A DNA stretch of 64,000 bases. Origin: Hymenopus coronatus (lineage: Eukaryota > Arthropoda > Insecta > Mantodea > Hymenopodidae). The stretch covers positions 29,568,501 to 29,632,500 of the forward strand of contig CM060883.1 in assembly GCA_030762935.1 (NCBI GenBank), read 5' to 3'. Shown here in pieces: positions 1-11,549 of this stretch. The first letter of the stretch is position 1. Each line of letters opens with the position of its first letter. The notes under the pieces were generated by a model. That model was not told the origin of the DNA. It worked only from the letters and a program-made list of their open reading frames with translations, and searched no databases. Both the position numbers and the translations under genes were made by a program.

Positions 1-285
1 CTTATTTTTGGTTTCTGCTTTAAAAAACGTATACTTTTCTCATACTGGAACTTGTCAACTCTTATCCATATAAACAAAGGAACTTCATTGACATAGCAAC
101 CAGCTTTTGACTATCACTTTAACCTACAGTTGTCCCTTATTTCGCTCCTACTTACAAGGATGCGAGTAATAAGACTATTTCTGCTAATTTTTTCTAATTA
201 GCATAAAGTAAATAGAAGTATAAACGTTTTAAGAATTATTTGTTGCAGGGATATGGAAAAAGTCATGTGAATGGTACACATCAGA
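1..285 (-). mobile_element. HL1 copy, 5' part, cut by window edge
   Basis: Minus-strand copy of the dominant HL1 family. Its 5' end lies at right, where AAAGTCATGTGAATGG and ACACATCAGA are followed by a T run. The 3' hairpin half lies outside the window. The T run leads directly into the 3' part of a plus-strand HL1 copy, as if this copy had been inserted in that copy's T stretch. No coding capacity is seen. Confidence 0.8.
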
Positions 286-292
286 TTTTTTT

Positions 293-410
293 AGATAAAG
301 TGGACCCTAAAACATATATTTCCGGTGAAATCTCGGTAGCGAATTTTTTGGTGGAGTGCAATACTTTCTCTATTCACTATGTACATAGTGCGTATAGAGA
401 AAGTAAAAAA
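293..410 (+). mobile_element. HL1 3' fragment with terminal hairpin
   Basis: Carries the conserved block TTTCCGGTGAAATCTCGGTA and the end hairpin ACTATGTACATAGT, closing with AGAGAAAGT and an A run. It is probably the continuation of a host copy interrupted by the minus-strand copy to its left; the other half of that host is outside the window. Confidence 0.75.
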
Positions 411-540
411 TGATAATACAGATTGATATCCTTCCATAAATATTCGAGCATTAACTGCTCTTTTAAAAGCGTTTACGCGCTAGAGTTCGAACCAGCTTGC
501 GGATACAAATCGCAGAAAAATCAAGATAAAATTTAACTCT

Positions 541-640
541 AAATTTTCTCGGACTTCTAGCCAGCTCTGAAGACGAAGATGATGCTCATCTTCGAAACAT
601 TGGAGTCAATCCATTACTTACCTGGCTAGAAACCCAAGGG
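541..640 (+). repeat. Foldback repeat fragment, copy 1
   Basis: Shares AGTCAATCCAT, CTTACCTGGCTAGAA, TTTTCTC and the CATCTTCGAAA core with the better copy at 56198-56308. In this copy the left arm is mostly lost, but GAAGACGAAGATGATGC followed by CATCTTCG still makes a small hairpin. The GAAGATGA...TTCGAAAC motif is common in non-coding ends of several retroelements, so the class is undecided. Confidence 0.5.
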
Positions 641-790
641 TATTAGAGTGAATACGTTGTCAAGGAAGCTTCAGCTCTTTCTTTAAGACACAATATTGTG
701 ATACACATATTCACAGAGAAGAGATAAATGACTTGCATACATATCTCATCTTTTGGATAGGTGGAGCCAGACTGAAAAATTCAATGGCAT

Positions 791-868
791 AGCCGGGATT
801 TGATCCACGGATCTCCCGGTCTCTAGCCGGTTGCTCTATCACTGAGCTACCATGGCAACATGCTGGCA
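791..868 (-). repeat. tRNA-like sequence, probable SINE head
   Basis: Read on the minus strand it shows GCCATGGTAGCTCAGTGATA (A-box-like), a stem ACCGG/CCGGG around a CTAGAGA loop, and GATCAAATCCCGG (B-box-like). The acceptor ends do not pair cleanly. A SINE head or tRNA pseudogene is more likely than a working tRNA, given how many SINE heads occur in this window. Confidence 0.45.
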
Positions 869-1443
869 TAGCATTAAATTTGTCAACTGACACGCATGTT
901 TCCCGGTCCATAATAGTTTTCTAGACTATGAATCCTGAGACTTAAAGTACTTGGAAAATTGCAAGTCGCCATGGGGTTCATCTCAAAATAATTTTAGATC
1001 ACCTTGTAATTTACCGGGAAATATACGAGTCAGTTGAGAAACTCTATATATATAAAACTAATCGAAATCAACATGGGTGGGGGAATAAAAGTATTAAAAT
1101 TTAAAACTGAGTTGGGAAATAAATTCACACAAATAGTTACTTCTGTGAAATTATTCCAGTAAATGTATTTCGTCCTTCGCACGTCTTGCAAAATAATTCT
1201 CATATTGACTGAAATGCAATTCAGAAAAAGAATAACTTGTCAAGTTAGCCGGCAGTTTGTTTTAATTCAACTCTTGAATCCCTAAATTGCCGGTTTGATG
1301 GTCTAGAACTCTGACGAGCAATGCAGGAAAGAATGTTTTTCTGCGCAGACGCCCCTGAAAGTAGGGAGAACGTTCCCCCCACTACTTACTTTCTTCCTCC
1401 ACCAGACCCGCGCGCATAAACAGTAAACACGTTTCCCCTACAG

Positions 1444-1537
1444 TGTTGATGACAATGACACGGAGGATGAGACAGTGAGAGAGGAACAAAGGGCGGTGGA
1501 GATAAGAGAGGGGGAAGCAGTTCATCCAGCAGCAACG
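1444..1537 (+). other. Exon-like segment, acidic open frame
   Basis: Preceded by a pyrimidine tract ending in CAG (TTTCCCCTACAG) and followed by GTAATT. The reading frame from base 2 is open throughout and encodes an acidic peptide (VDDNDTEDETVREEQ...). The surroundings are GC-richer than average. No family is recognised. It could be a real internal exon or chance. Confidence 0.2.
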
Positions 1538-1798
1538 GTAATTTTCCCTCTCAACATTCTTTTCTAAATTGTAAACCTATGGAATTCATGTCCGTTGTCT
1601 AGGGGCTTCGGACGACCGGAACTGTTTCCAATCTTACTGGTCTCAAACAATAGTGACAATTCGTGGCCGTAAAGACGGGGGATTCTGGAGTCGTTTAGGA
1701 AAACAGGGTTTCAGGGTAAATATTTGGTTTAAATAACAGTAACATTAATAAATATTCAAACAATAGGTTAGTGCTTTTTGAACTGCAACCGCTCATAT

Positions 1799-1838
1799 GA
1801 GAAAGTGAGAGAGAGAAAGAGAGAGAGAGAGAGACAGA
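1799..1838. repeat. GA-rich simple repeat
   Basis: Imperfect (GA)n tract, AGAGAGAGAGAGAGA broken by AAAG units. An ORF of Ser/Leu repeats on the minus strand is only a translation of this tract. Confidence 0.9.
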
Positions 1839-2469
1839 GCTAATTCTAAGAATCAACATGGCCACAAGACAGTCGCAATACAAACAAAATGTGATTTCGA
1901 AGTAATTACACAGCCACCAACTCTTAAAATATTTGACTATCGCTTAAAGCCTATCTTATTCCGCTAAGCATCGTTTATAAGGGACGCAGCTATGAGAGAT
2001 TAGTAAAACAAAGATGGCTGATGCAGCAAATCAGGGATGGCAATATTCTAACTTGAGTCATTAACATATATACCTAACTAGAGAAATCACAAGGCAACGT
2101 ATTTAAAAAAGAGGCACTATTTCGATCTTCAGTTAATATTATGATCCACTTTCGTCTTTAGGTACGCGGGCGGGCGGGCAGATAGGTTGGTTTAGGTAAG
2201 TACGAAGTAAACTATTGTACCAATAGTTTGTAGAGAAAGTCATGTGAATGGAACACATTAATATTTTTTTGTTTTACTTTCTACCAAATATCATATAGCT
2301 ATATACATGGTAGCGAAGGTACTGTATATCACCCAAACACTTGATACCGGGGTTTCACTTTACTGAAGGCAAGTAAAATATCTACTAATTTTAGAAAAAG
2401 GTCCGTTGCTGTATCTGAGGGTGTGTGCGTGTGTGTGTGTGTGTGTGTCTGTGGACACATAACTCAAAA

Positions 2470-3598
2470 TCTGGTGTGTTCCATTCACATGCCTTCGCTG
2501 TAACAAATTATTGTTAAAAACCATATTCTTCTGTGTACTTTATGGAAGTGGCGTGTTATTTATGGACGGTCTTTAACTGCTGTGGTTCTCAGCGTCCCAT
2601 TCTATACTGGGCGTGAAAGACCGCTTAATTTTGCTCAGAGGCCTTTCTATCAGGCTTGTGGTTCTTTTACGTGCCGTATATCTACGACACGGGACCCACG
2701 GCTTTACTTCCCTTCCGGAGGAAGCCATGCTAAGGATTTTTACGCCCGAAAAAATCCATCGTCCTCCGCCGGGTTTGAACCCGCGACCTTGGGTAACCAT
2801 TACACCACGGAGGGCGACTGTGTGTGTGTACTTTATGATAATCGAGATAAACATTAGTAGAACTTTTCTTAATTACTTGCTTCCTTGTAAGCAGAAGGAA
2901 AATAAGAGAATACACTAGGCTAAAACAACTGTCAAATCCTTTAAAAGCCGGTTGCCATGTGCTTGAAATCCGTTTCTATGAAGAGTCAATTGTTTACAAC
3001 TTACCATGTGAGAAAAGTTTAAGTATTTTAAATCTGAAACAAATAACAAGGAATATCTCAGAAATAGTCAATTCTACGGAAAAAAAAAAAAAAAAAAAAA
3101 TGTCACATAAATTGTCTGTTTTAACGTGATCTACATTTTTGTGTAGTAAGTTTCTATCTCTTACGGTTTACCACTTACGCAAAACTCGGCAAAATTCATT
3201 CAGAATATAGAGTCTTTGGAGGCTATTCCCATAAAATTGAAGAGATACATTTTATTTGCCATATAAATATGTTTAATATACGGCATTTTAATCAAAATCG
3301 TTAGAGCCATTTTTGAGAAAATAAAAATTTTCGAAATATTTTCAATGTAAAAGGTAGTTTGGGGTGGGGGGATTTTTCTCAAAACCTTCGTGTCGCATCT
3401 CTGTATGACACTTAACTTAAATAGCAAGCTAGGTATTTTACCAAGTTTTCGTTTTTCAGTTATCGTGTTTATAGACACTCGGACACACGGATCTTTTTCC
3501 AAAAATATAGTATTTCCGGTGAAATCTCGCTATCGAATTTTTGGGTGGAATGCAATACCTTCTCTATACACTATGCACATAGTATGTATAGAGAAAGT
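2470..3598 (+). mobile_element. HL1 full copy nested in 2274-3948
   Basis: Complete from TCTGGTGTGTTCCATTCACA to the hairpin and AGAGAAAGT. Without the SINE at 2545-2824 and its duplication it is about 0.84 kb. It sits between A's with no target duplication. Long AT-only ORFs on both strands are ordinary HL1 frames. Confidence 0.85.
2545..2824 (-). mobile_element. S-A SINE with 13-bp target duplication
   Basis: The tRNA-like head is at the right: on the minus strand GCCCTCCGTGGTGTAATGG (A box) and GGTCGCGGGTTCAAACCC (B box). The body shows CTTAGCATGGCTTCC and GTAAAAGAACC- motifs and ends in TAAATAACA. Target duplication TGTGTACTTTATG is seen at 2532-2544 and 2825-2837. It inserted into the HL1 copy after that copy was in place. 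Confidence 0.85.
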
Positions 3599-3949
3599 AA
3601 AAATGAAATGTCCGTTAAATGCCATATTTAAATTTAGTATCTTCCAAGGATGCAACACCTCAGGAAAATCCCTCCCCATAAACAACACTTCACATGGAAG
3701 ATTTTGCAAAATTTTCCATTTTCTCAAAACTGCCTTAACAATTTTGTTTAATGCATGACAAGTAAAATGTATATTATCCTGAAATTCTTGGAAAAACCTC
3801 ATAAGTCCTCTTTATTCTGAATGACTTTTACATAGTTGGTAAACCCTGAGAAACAGATAAAAACCTACACAAAAAATATTAAAGCCCACAACTTATGTCA
3901 TATCTTTCATTACTGAGATATTCCTTAATATTAGTTTTAAAATTTCCAA

Positions 3950-3984
3950 TACTTTGGCATTTTCAGAAACAAGTCGGTATGTGT

Positions 3985-4024
<40 letters not shown>

Positions 4025-4658
4025 ACAGCATAGCTCAAAAACGAAAAGACGGTTAAATACCAAACTTGGTATTTAGGTTTGGTATCTTCCAAGGATGTGA
4101 CACGAAGATTTTTAAGAAAATTCCCCACCCCTAATTACCCTTTACATGGAAAAAAAAAATGTTTATCTGGAATTTTCTGGGAATAGCTCCTAAAGGCCTG
4201 TTTATTCTGGATGAATTTTGCTTAATTTGGCATAACTAGTAAGAGAGAGGCAAAAGCTTACTTTACAAAAAATTTAGATGTTATTAAAATGCACAAGTTA
4301 TGTCATATACATTTTTTTTCGTGGAGCTTACTGTTTTCGAGGTATTCCTTGCTATTGGTTTCAATTGTGAAGTACTTATACTTTTTTCAGACAGAAGTGT
4401 GCGTGTTTCTTTTGTTCTACTCCTGGCCAAGCAAAGAAGCGATTTGCAATGACAATCGCATAACGACAGCTTTTAAAACTGCTATCACTTTAGCTTTGTG
4501 CACTCCCTTAGTTCCAGTCTACTTATATGGAACTAAATGATAAAATTCCACTAATGTTTATCTCGATTAGCATGGTGTTGGAAGAAGAATTATCTGCTGT
4601 AAGAAGTTTGTAGAGTAGCTAGAGAAAGTCATGTGGGTCTTAACACATCAGATTTTTT
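3950..4658 (-). mobile_element. HL1 copy, 3' hairpin missing, long (GT)n
   Basis: Begins inside the family near CATTTTCAGAAA and contains a (GT)n tract at about 3979-4022. It ends with AGAGAAAGTCATGTGGGT and ACACATCAGA plus a T run. The 3' hairpin is absent. A Thr/His-repeat ORF on the minus strand is a translation of the microsatellite. Confidence 0.8.
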
Positions 4659-4923
4659 TCTGGTCTGAACATTTACTGATTATAGTAGTGCAGGCAAGAT
4701 ATATGCTAAAAACTGAAGGCGGTTATTTTCGGTTATTATCGAGAGAGTCAAGGTCAGGCGAATAATCGTAAAGCACATCAATGACACAGATTTTACAACC
4801 ATCAAGGCCCTCGCAATAATGTGGAAGGTCAGTTCCCTGTGGATATTTCGAATTTTTACCATATGAGCACACAGTAAGAAAAAAATCTCACGTGTAACGT
4901 AACATTCATGCAATTGTTAATTT

Positions 4924-6478
4924 CTCTACTTAGTACATAGGTAGAGAAAGTATTGCATTCCATTCATAAATTCGATAGCGAGATTTCAATGGAAAAACAC
5001 GTTTTATTGTCCCCTGAATCCAAGAAAGCATTTTTACTTTCTCTGCACCTACCATGTACATAGTGTATAGAGAAGGTATTGCATTCCACCCAAAAATTCG
5101 ATACCGAGATTTCACCGGAAATACATGTTTTGGGTCCCCCTGAAATAAAAAAATGCATTTTTAAAAAAAGGTCCGCGTGTGTCTGTAGACAGCATAACTG
5201 AAGTATTTAAGTTTGGTATCTTCCAAGGATGCGACACGAAGATTTTCAAGAAAATCCGCACCCCCAACTACCCTTTGTATGGAACTTTTTTCGAAAATTT
5301 TGATTAAAATATCGTATATTAAATATATTTACCTGGCAAATAAAATATATGTCTTGAATTTTCTGGGAATAGCCTCTGAAGACTACTTTATTCTGGACGA
5401 ATTTTACGGAATTTTGCATAACTGCTAAACCGGACAAAAACTTACCACACAAAAAATGTAGAGCACATTAAAACACACAATTTATGTTATTACATTTTTT
5501 TCGTGGAGTTGACCGTCTTTGAGATATTCCTTGTTATTTATTGGTTTCAGCTTTAAGAAGACGTATACTTTTCTCATACAGGAGTTTGTCAATTCCTGTC
5601 CATACAAACAAAGGAACTTCGGTCACAAGCAACCAGCTTTTGACTATCACCTCAACCTATGGTACTTCCTTATTTCGCTTCTACTTATAAGGAATCAAGT
5701 AATAAGACTATTTCTGCTAATTTTTATTAGTATGAGGTAATAGAAGCATAACCTTTCTAACAATAATTTGTTGTAGAGAAGTAGAGAAAGCCATGTGAAT
5801 GGAACACATCAGATTTCTATAAAAAGATCGGCGCGCGTGTATATGTGAGACCACGGTAACTCTAAAATGAAAATTCGGTTAAATACCAAAGTTGATATTT
5901 AATTTCAGCATCTTCCAAGAATGCGACATGAAGATTTTCAGGAAAATTACCCCATTCCGAACTACCCTTTACACGGAACATTTTTCGAAAAATTTTATTT
6001 TCTCAAAAATAGCTCTATCGATTTTGATTAAAACATTACATACTTAAGATATTTTAATGACAAACAAAATGTATATGCTGAATTTTCTGGTAATAGTCTC
6101 TGGTGACCTCTTCATTCTGAATGAATTTTGTACAATTCGTCAGCCATAAGAGATAAAACTTTTCTTCACAAAAAATATAGATTCCACTAAAACATACAAT
6201 TTATGTCATATACTTTTTTATTGTAAAGTTAACCATTAGCGGGATATTTCTTGATGTTGGTTTGAATTTTAAGCTTCTTAAACTTTCTCAAGTGGGAAGT
6301 CAACTTTCGTTTCATATTTCTTTTATTTTATTCTCGGGCATACACAAGAGACCCAAATAGCAATTGTTTCATATAGCGATGAGCTTTTAAAAGATTTGAC
6401 TATCGCTTTAGCCTATTGTATTCTCTCACTTCCCTTCTACTTACAAGTAATAAGACCATTTCTGCTAATGTTTAGTTT
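4924..6478 (-). mobile_element. HL1 host copy split by another HL1
   Basis: The first part, 4924-5035, runs from the hairpin side to AAGAAAGCATTTTT. The second part resumes at 5814 with TTTCTATAAAAAGATC and a short GT tract. Joined in the mind across 5036-5813 the two parts follow the family order (GCATTTTT then the GGTCCGTGTGTG-like block). The insertion point is a T run. Confidence 0.7.
5036..5813 (-). mobile_element. HL1 full copy nested in 4924-6478
   Basis: Complete minus-strand copy of about 778 bp. It has the hairpin TACCATGTACATAGTG at left and GAACACATCAGA at right, with T runs on both sides and no other duplication. It lacks a long microsatellite, showing that the (GT)n part is variable. 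Confidence 0.85.
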
Positions 6479-6507
6479 TTATTATACGTTTCTACATTTT
6501 CGCCACT

Positions 6508-7552
6508 TTTACTTTCTCAGTACTTTTGTACACTATATCCCACGAAACAATTCGATACCGAGATTTCACCGGAAATACACGTTTTAAGGATTCCTGAATC
6601 CAAAAAAGTCAGTGAGTGTGTCTGAGGACAACTTAACTCAAAAATGAAAACCTGTTAAATATTAAACTTAGTATTTAAGTTTAGTATATCTTAAGAAAAT
6701 CCCTCCTCTTCAAACTATCCTTTATATGGATAAAGTTACGACAAAAATTATTTTCTAAAAAATGGCTAAAATGTTTTTTGATTAAAATATCGTATATTAA
6801 AGATTTCTACATGACAAATAAAATTTATATATTGAATTTCCCAGGAATAGCTTCTGAAGATCACTTCATTCTGAGTAGTTTTTGCATAACTAAACCTTAA
6901 GAGATACAAGAAATTCCTTCACAAAAGCTGTAGATCTTATTAAAACATACACATATATATTTTTATGTAGCGCTAGCCATTTCAGAGATATCCCCTACTA
7001 TTGGTTTGAATATTAAAATACTTAAAACTTTTCAGCGAGAAGTCTCATCCGTTTCATATCTCTCTTGTTTTACTTCCGGCCATTGACAGAGAACCGGATT
7101 TCAATTGAAAAGATTTGACTATCGTTTTAGCCTACTGTATTCCATTATTCCCCTTCTGCTTAGAAAAAATAGTAATAGGACAATTTTATGTAATGTTTAT
7201 CTCGATTGCATGATGCAGATAAAATAATAATCTTTAGTAAGAATAATTTTTGAGCCCGACTGGGTAGTGTGATGTTAGCTTCACATTCAAAAGGTTGTGA
7301 GTTCGAATCTCGCTTAGGGTGAGTTGCCCGGATAAAGTTTTATCGGGGTTTTCCATTATCCTGAGAAGACGAATGTCGAATAACTGTAAGCTCCATGGAC
7401 CCCGAGATCATTTGAGCATCATTTCACCAATTTCATTCATAGTCCGATATGACCAACCAGGTTAAAGGACGTTAGGCTACAAAATAAATAAATAAATAAA
7501 TAAATTGTATGCAGAGCAGGTAGAGAAAGTGCGAATGTAACACACCAGATTT
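6508..7552 (-). mobile_element. HL1 copy carrying an S-B SINE
   Basis: Recognised by TTCGATACCGAGATTTCACC near 6550 and the Leu/Phe-rich block near 6820-6870. The right end is AGAGAAAGTGCGAATG-TAACACACCAGA. It belongs to the 5' variant with GTAAGAATAATTT and GCAGAGCAGG before AGAGAAAG. The hairpin is degraded. Confidence 0.75.
7252..7506 (+). mobile_element. S-B SINE (tRNA-derived)
   Basis: The head GCCCGACTGGGTAGTGTGAT is A-box-like and GGTTGTGAGTTCGAATCTC is a B box. The body contains TTATCGGGGTTTTCC, CTCCATGGACCCCGAG and AACCAGGTTAAAGGACGTTA, and the tail is (AAAT)n. Inserted in the HL1 copy at 6508-7552. The target duplication is not clear. Confidence 0.8.
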
Positions 7553-7556
7553 GTTT

Positions 7557-9074
7557 TAAAAAAGCAATCTTCTCATTTAATATTGTAACAAAATGACTAC
7601 TTCAGTAACTTCTAAACAATTTTTTCGCCGCTTGTTCAGCTGTACTGAACTTCTCAGCTGTCGACTTCACTCGGCTGTCTCTCCGACTCAACCGAATGCT
7701 TCGAAGACTCTGTCAGATTTCACTTCACGACCCTAGCAGCTCACTCTTATACAGGATATGGACGTTGTTGTTCAGCTCCTATGTGATACGAAAATATAGT
7801 TTTCAACGCCAATAAAGGTAAATCAATAAACCGCCTCTTTTAAGCGTGGATTGGGCAGTTGCGCAGGAACAAAGCCTTGTTCCTGTCTTACACTACCGGA
7901 GATAACGCAGGTAATTTGGGAAGATCCGAGTTGCATGCTTTAGCAGTGTTTTGTAAACATACCAGCATGCTGCACAATAGCTACCTAAGATTAAAGGACT
8001 CTTTTGTTTTGCGAAACGCCACTAACGAACCTATACGTTAGTTATTTGTGTATTCTTCTAACACACTCTTTTATTCTAACAAACAATGAATGAAACGACT
8101 GGGAAAACATGCTGGAATATATATGCCCGATAAACTATCTTTTAAAGCAGATCTGCGAACGTTACTACCAAAGTGTGAAGCCCTTCTCCTACTTAGCCTC
8201 CCTTAGTGACCAACAAAGCACAGCGACCGGTTTAGGTGCAGAGTTGTCTAGCAGCTTGACTAAATTACCCGGTCGCCGCTGCTAGAGAAAACTGCAAGCA
8301 CAAATTACCATATGTTTCACATGCAAAAGTAACCTCTAAACTCTCTGAGTTATAAGTAGACTTTGAGTACATAACTACCCTTTGCCCCTTTACCAGAAGG
8401 CTAGGACAGATTTGCTGAGTAACGTACAAGGAGAACCCCGTTTGTTTTCATGACATATACTTGTCAAGAACACCCTCTAAGTTGTATGTAGAAATCACAC
8501 TAGTGTTTCGTACGCTGCCTAATTTCAATGTTACTTAAAAGCATACCTAAAGGAGCTTAATGCGACATCAAACTTCGGACTATTGAACTGGGTAAGGGAA
8601 TTTAGAGATTTTACCCATGGCTGCTTCAGTGATTTTCCCTCTTCAACCAAATTAATAATTTTGTTAATTAATTTTTGCGTTAAAGATGGTGTATCTCTCT
8701 CGACCAGGCACAACCTTTTTTCTTTTTCTTTGTTAATAAATTATTTTTCAGTATATAGTTTAATTTGTTTAGTTAGATAATGCGTTTGATCAGTGGTGCT
8801 GATTAATTTGTTGAGGTTCTGTTGGCTGGTCGCGTCTTCGATGATTTCCATTACTTCATTGGGTACTCGAGAAGTTGGTTGAGAGCATTGAGCACTAGCA
8901 GCTCGCAGTGATATTTTCAGGGTGAGCAAATATCCGCAATACGCAAGCTACAGCTATCTAGCAGAAAAGTTTTGCTTAGGTATCTTTACTTGTAAAGTAG
9001 TAAAATGCGTCGATCCTTAATGTTGGCATATCGTTTGATGGCTTCATCGAGCCATGTCCCCACAAGTGATGAAA
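7557..9074. other. Unrecognised stretch between HL1 copies
   Basis: No known element or gene recognised. Composition is closer to balanced than the HL1 region. Short ORFs occur (for example minus-strand 8531-8713 and 8741-8929, about 60 residues each) without any motif I know. It could hold decayed retroelement or intron sequence. Confidence 0.4.
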
Positions 9075-9597
9075 ATCTCGTATATTAAAAATGTTTACCT
9101 GATAAATAACAGTATATCTTGAATTTTCTGGGGATAGCCTCTGATGATTATTTTGTTCTGGATGAATTTTACGGAATTTTGCACTGCCGGCAAACCGTAA
9201 GAGATAAACAAAAACTTACTTTACCAAAAATGTAGAGCTCGTTAATATACACAATTTATGTTATGTACACTTTTTTCGTGCAGTGAATCGTTTTTGAGAT
9301 ATTCTCTTGTTATTGGTTTCAGCTTTAAAAACTTATACTTTTCTCATAGGGGACTTTGTCAACTCCTGTCCATAGTAACAAAGGAACTTCAGTCACATAG
9401 CAACCAGCTTTTGACTATCACTTTAACCTATGGTACTCCCTTATTTCCTTCCTATTTGCATGGAAGCAATTAATAAGACTACTTCTGCTATTTTTTTTCT
9501 CAATTAGCATGAAGTAAAAAGAAGCATAAGCTTTTTAACAATAATTGTTTCAGAGATATAGAGAAAGTCATGTGAATGGAACACATCAGATTTTTTT
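9075..9597 (-). mobile_element. HL1 copy, 5' half
   Basis: Starts within the block TATATTAAAAATGTTTACCTG and ends AGAGAAAGTCATGTGAATGG-AACACATCAGA followed by a T run. The 3' half is missing. A SINE (S-D) lies immediately next to the T run. Confidence 0.8.
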
Positions 9598-9600
9598 TAT

Positions 9601-9879
9601 TACATTTTATTTGTATAGCTTCCTTTAATTTCTATGGTCATATCGGGGACTTTGACTTGTGAAACAACTCGTCTGATCACAGTAGGCTATTGTAATTAAC
9701 TTTATCATTTTATATCATTAAACACACGAACATTCACTCTCACATGCATACTTCCAGACTCTGTGGGGGTAGGGAATAATTCTGGTTACAGAAAACATTC
9801 CCGCTCCAGCCGGGAATCGAACCCCGGACCTCCGGGTGAGAAGTCAGCTCGCGGATCACTCGATCACGGAGGCAGTCTA
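9601..9879 (-). mobile_element. S-D SINE (tRNA-Glu-like head)
   Basis: On the minus strand it starts TAGACTGCCTCCGTGATCGA, has the loop TTCTCAC (anticodon CTC) and GGGTTCGATTCCCGGC, and ends near GCTATACAAATAA. The plus-strand copy at 49561-49800 shares start, head and tail. Head resembles tRNA-Glu(CTC). Confidence 0.8.
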
Positions 9880-9884
9880 AATAA

Positions 9885-9886
<2 letters not shown>

Positions 9887-9923
<37 letters not shown>

Positions 9924-10150
9924 AATTAACATCCTCCCCCCCCCATATTGGCCATGTAAGCTGAGCAGAATTCCATCACATAGCGACAGGCTTTAAAAGA
10001 TATGCCTCGCTTTAGCTAATCGTATCCGCTTATTCCCCTTGAACCTACAAGAAAATATGCAGTAAAACAATTTCGGCTAATGTTTATCTCGATTAGCATG
10101 AAGTAGTAGAAGAATAATATTTTTAAGAAGAGTAGGTAGAGAACTTCAGT
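9887..10150 (-). mobile_element. Degraded HL1 fragment with (GT)n
   Basis: A (GT)n tract (9887-9922) is followed by a C run. After it come GACAGGCTTTAAAAGATATG and TTTATCTCGATTAGCATGAAGTA, which are HL1 5'-half motifs. The terminal AGAGAAAG box is damaged. Confidence 0.6.
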
Positions 10151-10402
10151 GAATATCATTTTTCTCCAATATTACTCAAGGCCAAATTGTTTGTTTTGTC
10201 GATCTGTATGATGATGTCCTTTCATCTATTTTAAATAGGACAAGGCAAATGTATAGGTCATTTCCTACGCATTTGTTTTTAAAAGCTCTCATGTGTTCCA
10301 TTCACACGATTTCTCTAGCTGTTTACAAACAACTTTCCTTACAAAAGATTATTATTCTTTTATCTAGACTGCTAATCAAGGTAAACAGCATAAATTGTCT
10401 TA

Positions 10403-11464
10403 TTTTTTACTTTCTCTACACGTACTATGTACATTACAATTAATGTACCCAAAAATTCGATACCGAGATTTCACCGGAAATACATGTTTTGGGTCCCCCT
10501 GAATCCAAAATAAGCATTTTTGGAAAAAGGTCCGTGTGTGCGTGTGTGTGTGTCTGTGGACAGCATAGCTCAAAAACGAAAAGACCGTTAAATACCAAAC
10601 TTGGTATTTAAGTTTGGTACCTTCCAAGGATGCGACACAAAGATTTTCAAGAAAATCCCCCACACCCAACTACCCTTTACATGGAACTTTTTTCGAAAAA
10701 TTTGATTTTCTCAAAAATGGCTCTAACGATTTTGATTAAAATATCGTATATTAAAGATATTAACCTGTCAAATAATATGTATATCTTGAATTTTCTGGGA
10801 ATAGTCTCTGAAGACTACTTTATTCTGGATGAATTTTACGAAATTTTGCATTACTGCTAAACCGTAAGAAATGGAAAAAAACTTAGCACACAAAATATAT
10901 AGAGCACATTAAAACACACAATTTATGTTATATCGTTTTTTTTTTTTCGAGGAGTTTTTGAGATATTCCTTGTTTTTGGTTTCAGGTTCAAAAACTTGTA
11001 CTTTTCTCATACAGAAATTTGTTAACTCGTGTCCATACAAACAAAGGAACTTCAGTCACCTAGTAACCAGCTTTTGACTTCACTTTAACCTATGATACTC
11101 CCACATTTCGCTTCTACTTACAAGAAAGCAATAAATAGCAGAATAAGCTTTTCAACAATAATTTGTTGCAGAGATGTAGAGAAAGGCACGTGAATGGAAT
11201 AAATCAGATTTTTTTTTTTTTTCTTTTTTAGCTTAACGTCCTTTAACCTGGTTGGTCATATCGGACGATGAATGTAATTGGTGAAATGATGCTCCAATGA
11301 TCTCGGGGTCCATGGAGCTTAAAGTTACTCGACATTCGTCTTCTCAGGATGAGGGAAAACGCCGAAAAAAACCTTTATCCGGGTAACTCACCCTAAGCGA
11401 GATTCGAACTCACGACTTTTTGAATGAGGCAGACACGCTACAACCACACTACCGAAGCGGATTT
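10403..11464 (-). mobile_element. S-B SINE split by HL1 in its T tail
   Basis: The SINE body is 11230-11464 on the minus strand (B box GAGTTCGAATCTCGC). Its oligo-T tail is divided: T's at 10403-10408 and 11219-11232. Target duplication AATTGTCTTATT is at 10393-10404 and 11465-11476 and encloses both SINE and inner HL1. So the SINE landed first and the HL1 entered its tail later. Confidence 0.8.
10409..11218 (-). mobile_element. HL1 full copy inside SINE tail
   Basis: Complete 810-bp minus copy: ACTTTCTCTACACGTACTAT at left, GGAATAAATCAGA at right, T's on both sides. Its clean insertion in the oligo-T tail is the best single evidence that HL1 enters between T's without a target duplication. 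Confidence 0.85.
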
Positions 11465-11549
11465 AATTGTCTTATTGCTTGCTTCCTTGTAAGTAGAAGG
11501 GATATAAGGTAAATACACTATTCTAAATCGATACACAAGTCTTTTAAAA

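Larger units (their letters stand above)
411..2227. other. Mostly non-HL1 stretch; small features only
   Basis: No gene can be defended here. It holds a foldback fragment (541-640), a tRNA-like sequence (791-868), a GC-richer part with an exon-like segment (1320-1540), a GA-rich tract (about 1799-1838) and a short GC run of GCGGGCGGGCGG type near 2165. The remainder is AT-rich and unrecognised. Confidence 0.5.
2274..3948 (-). mobile_element. HL1 host copy split by another HL1
   Basis: The 3' hairpin side is at 2274 and runs through a (GT)n tract to ACATAACTCAAAA at 2469. It resumes at 3599 with AAAAATGAAATGTCCGTTAAATGCC and continues to about 3948. Removing 2470-3598 restores the usual family sequence between GCTCAAAAACG and CCGTTAAATACC. 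The insertion point is an A run. Confidence 0.7.

Noticed and set aside
3937..4128. ORF with poly Thr-His repeat
   Set aside because: It is a translation of the (GT)n microsatellite inside HL1; similar ORFs occur at every such tract.
10403..11476. HL1 target duplication AATTGTCTTATT
   Set aside because: The duplication encloses the SINE as well and fits the SINE's own insertion; the HL1 lies within its T tail.
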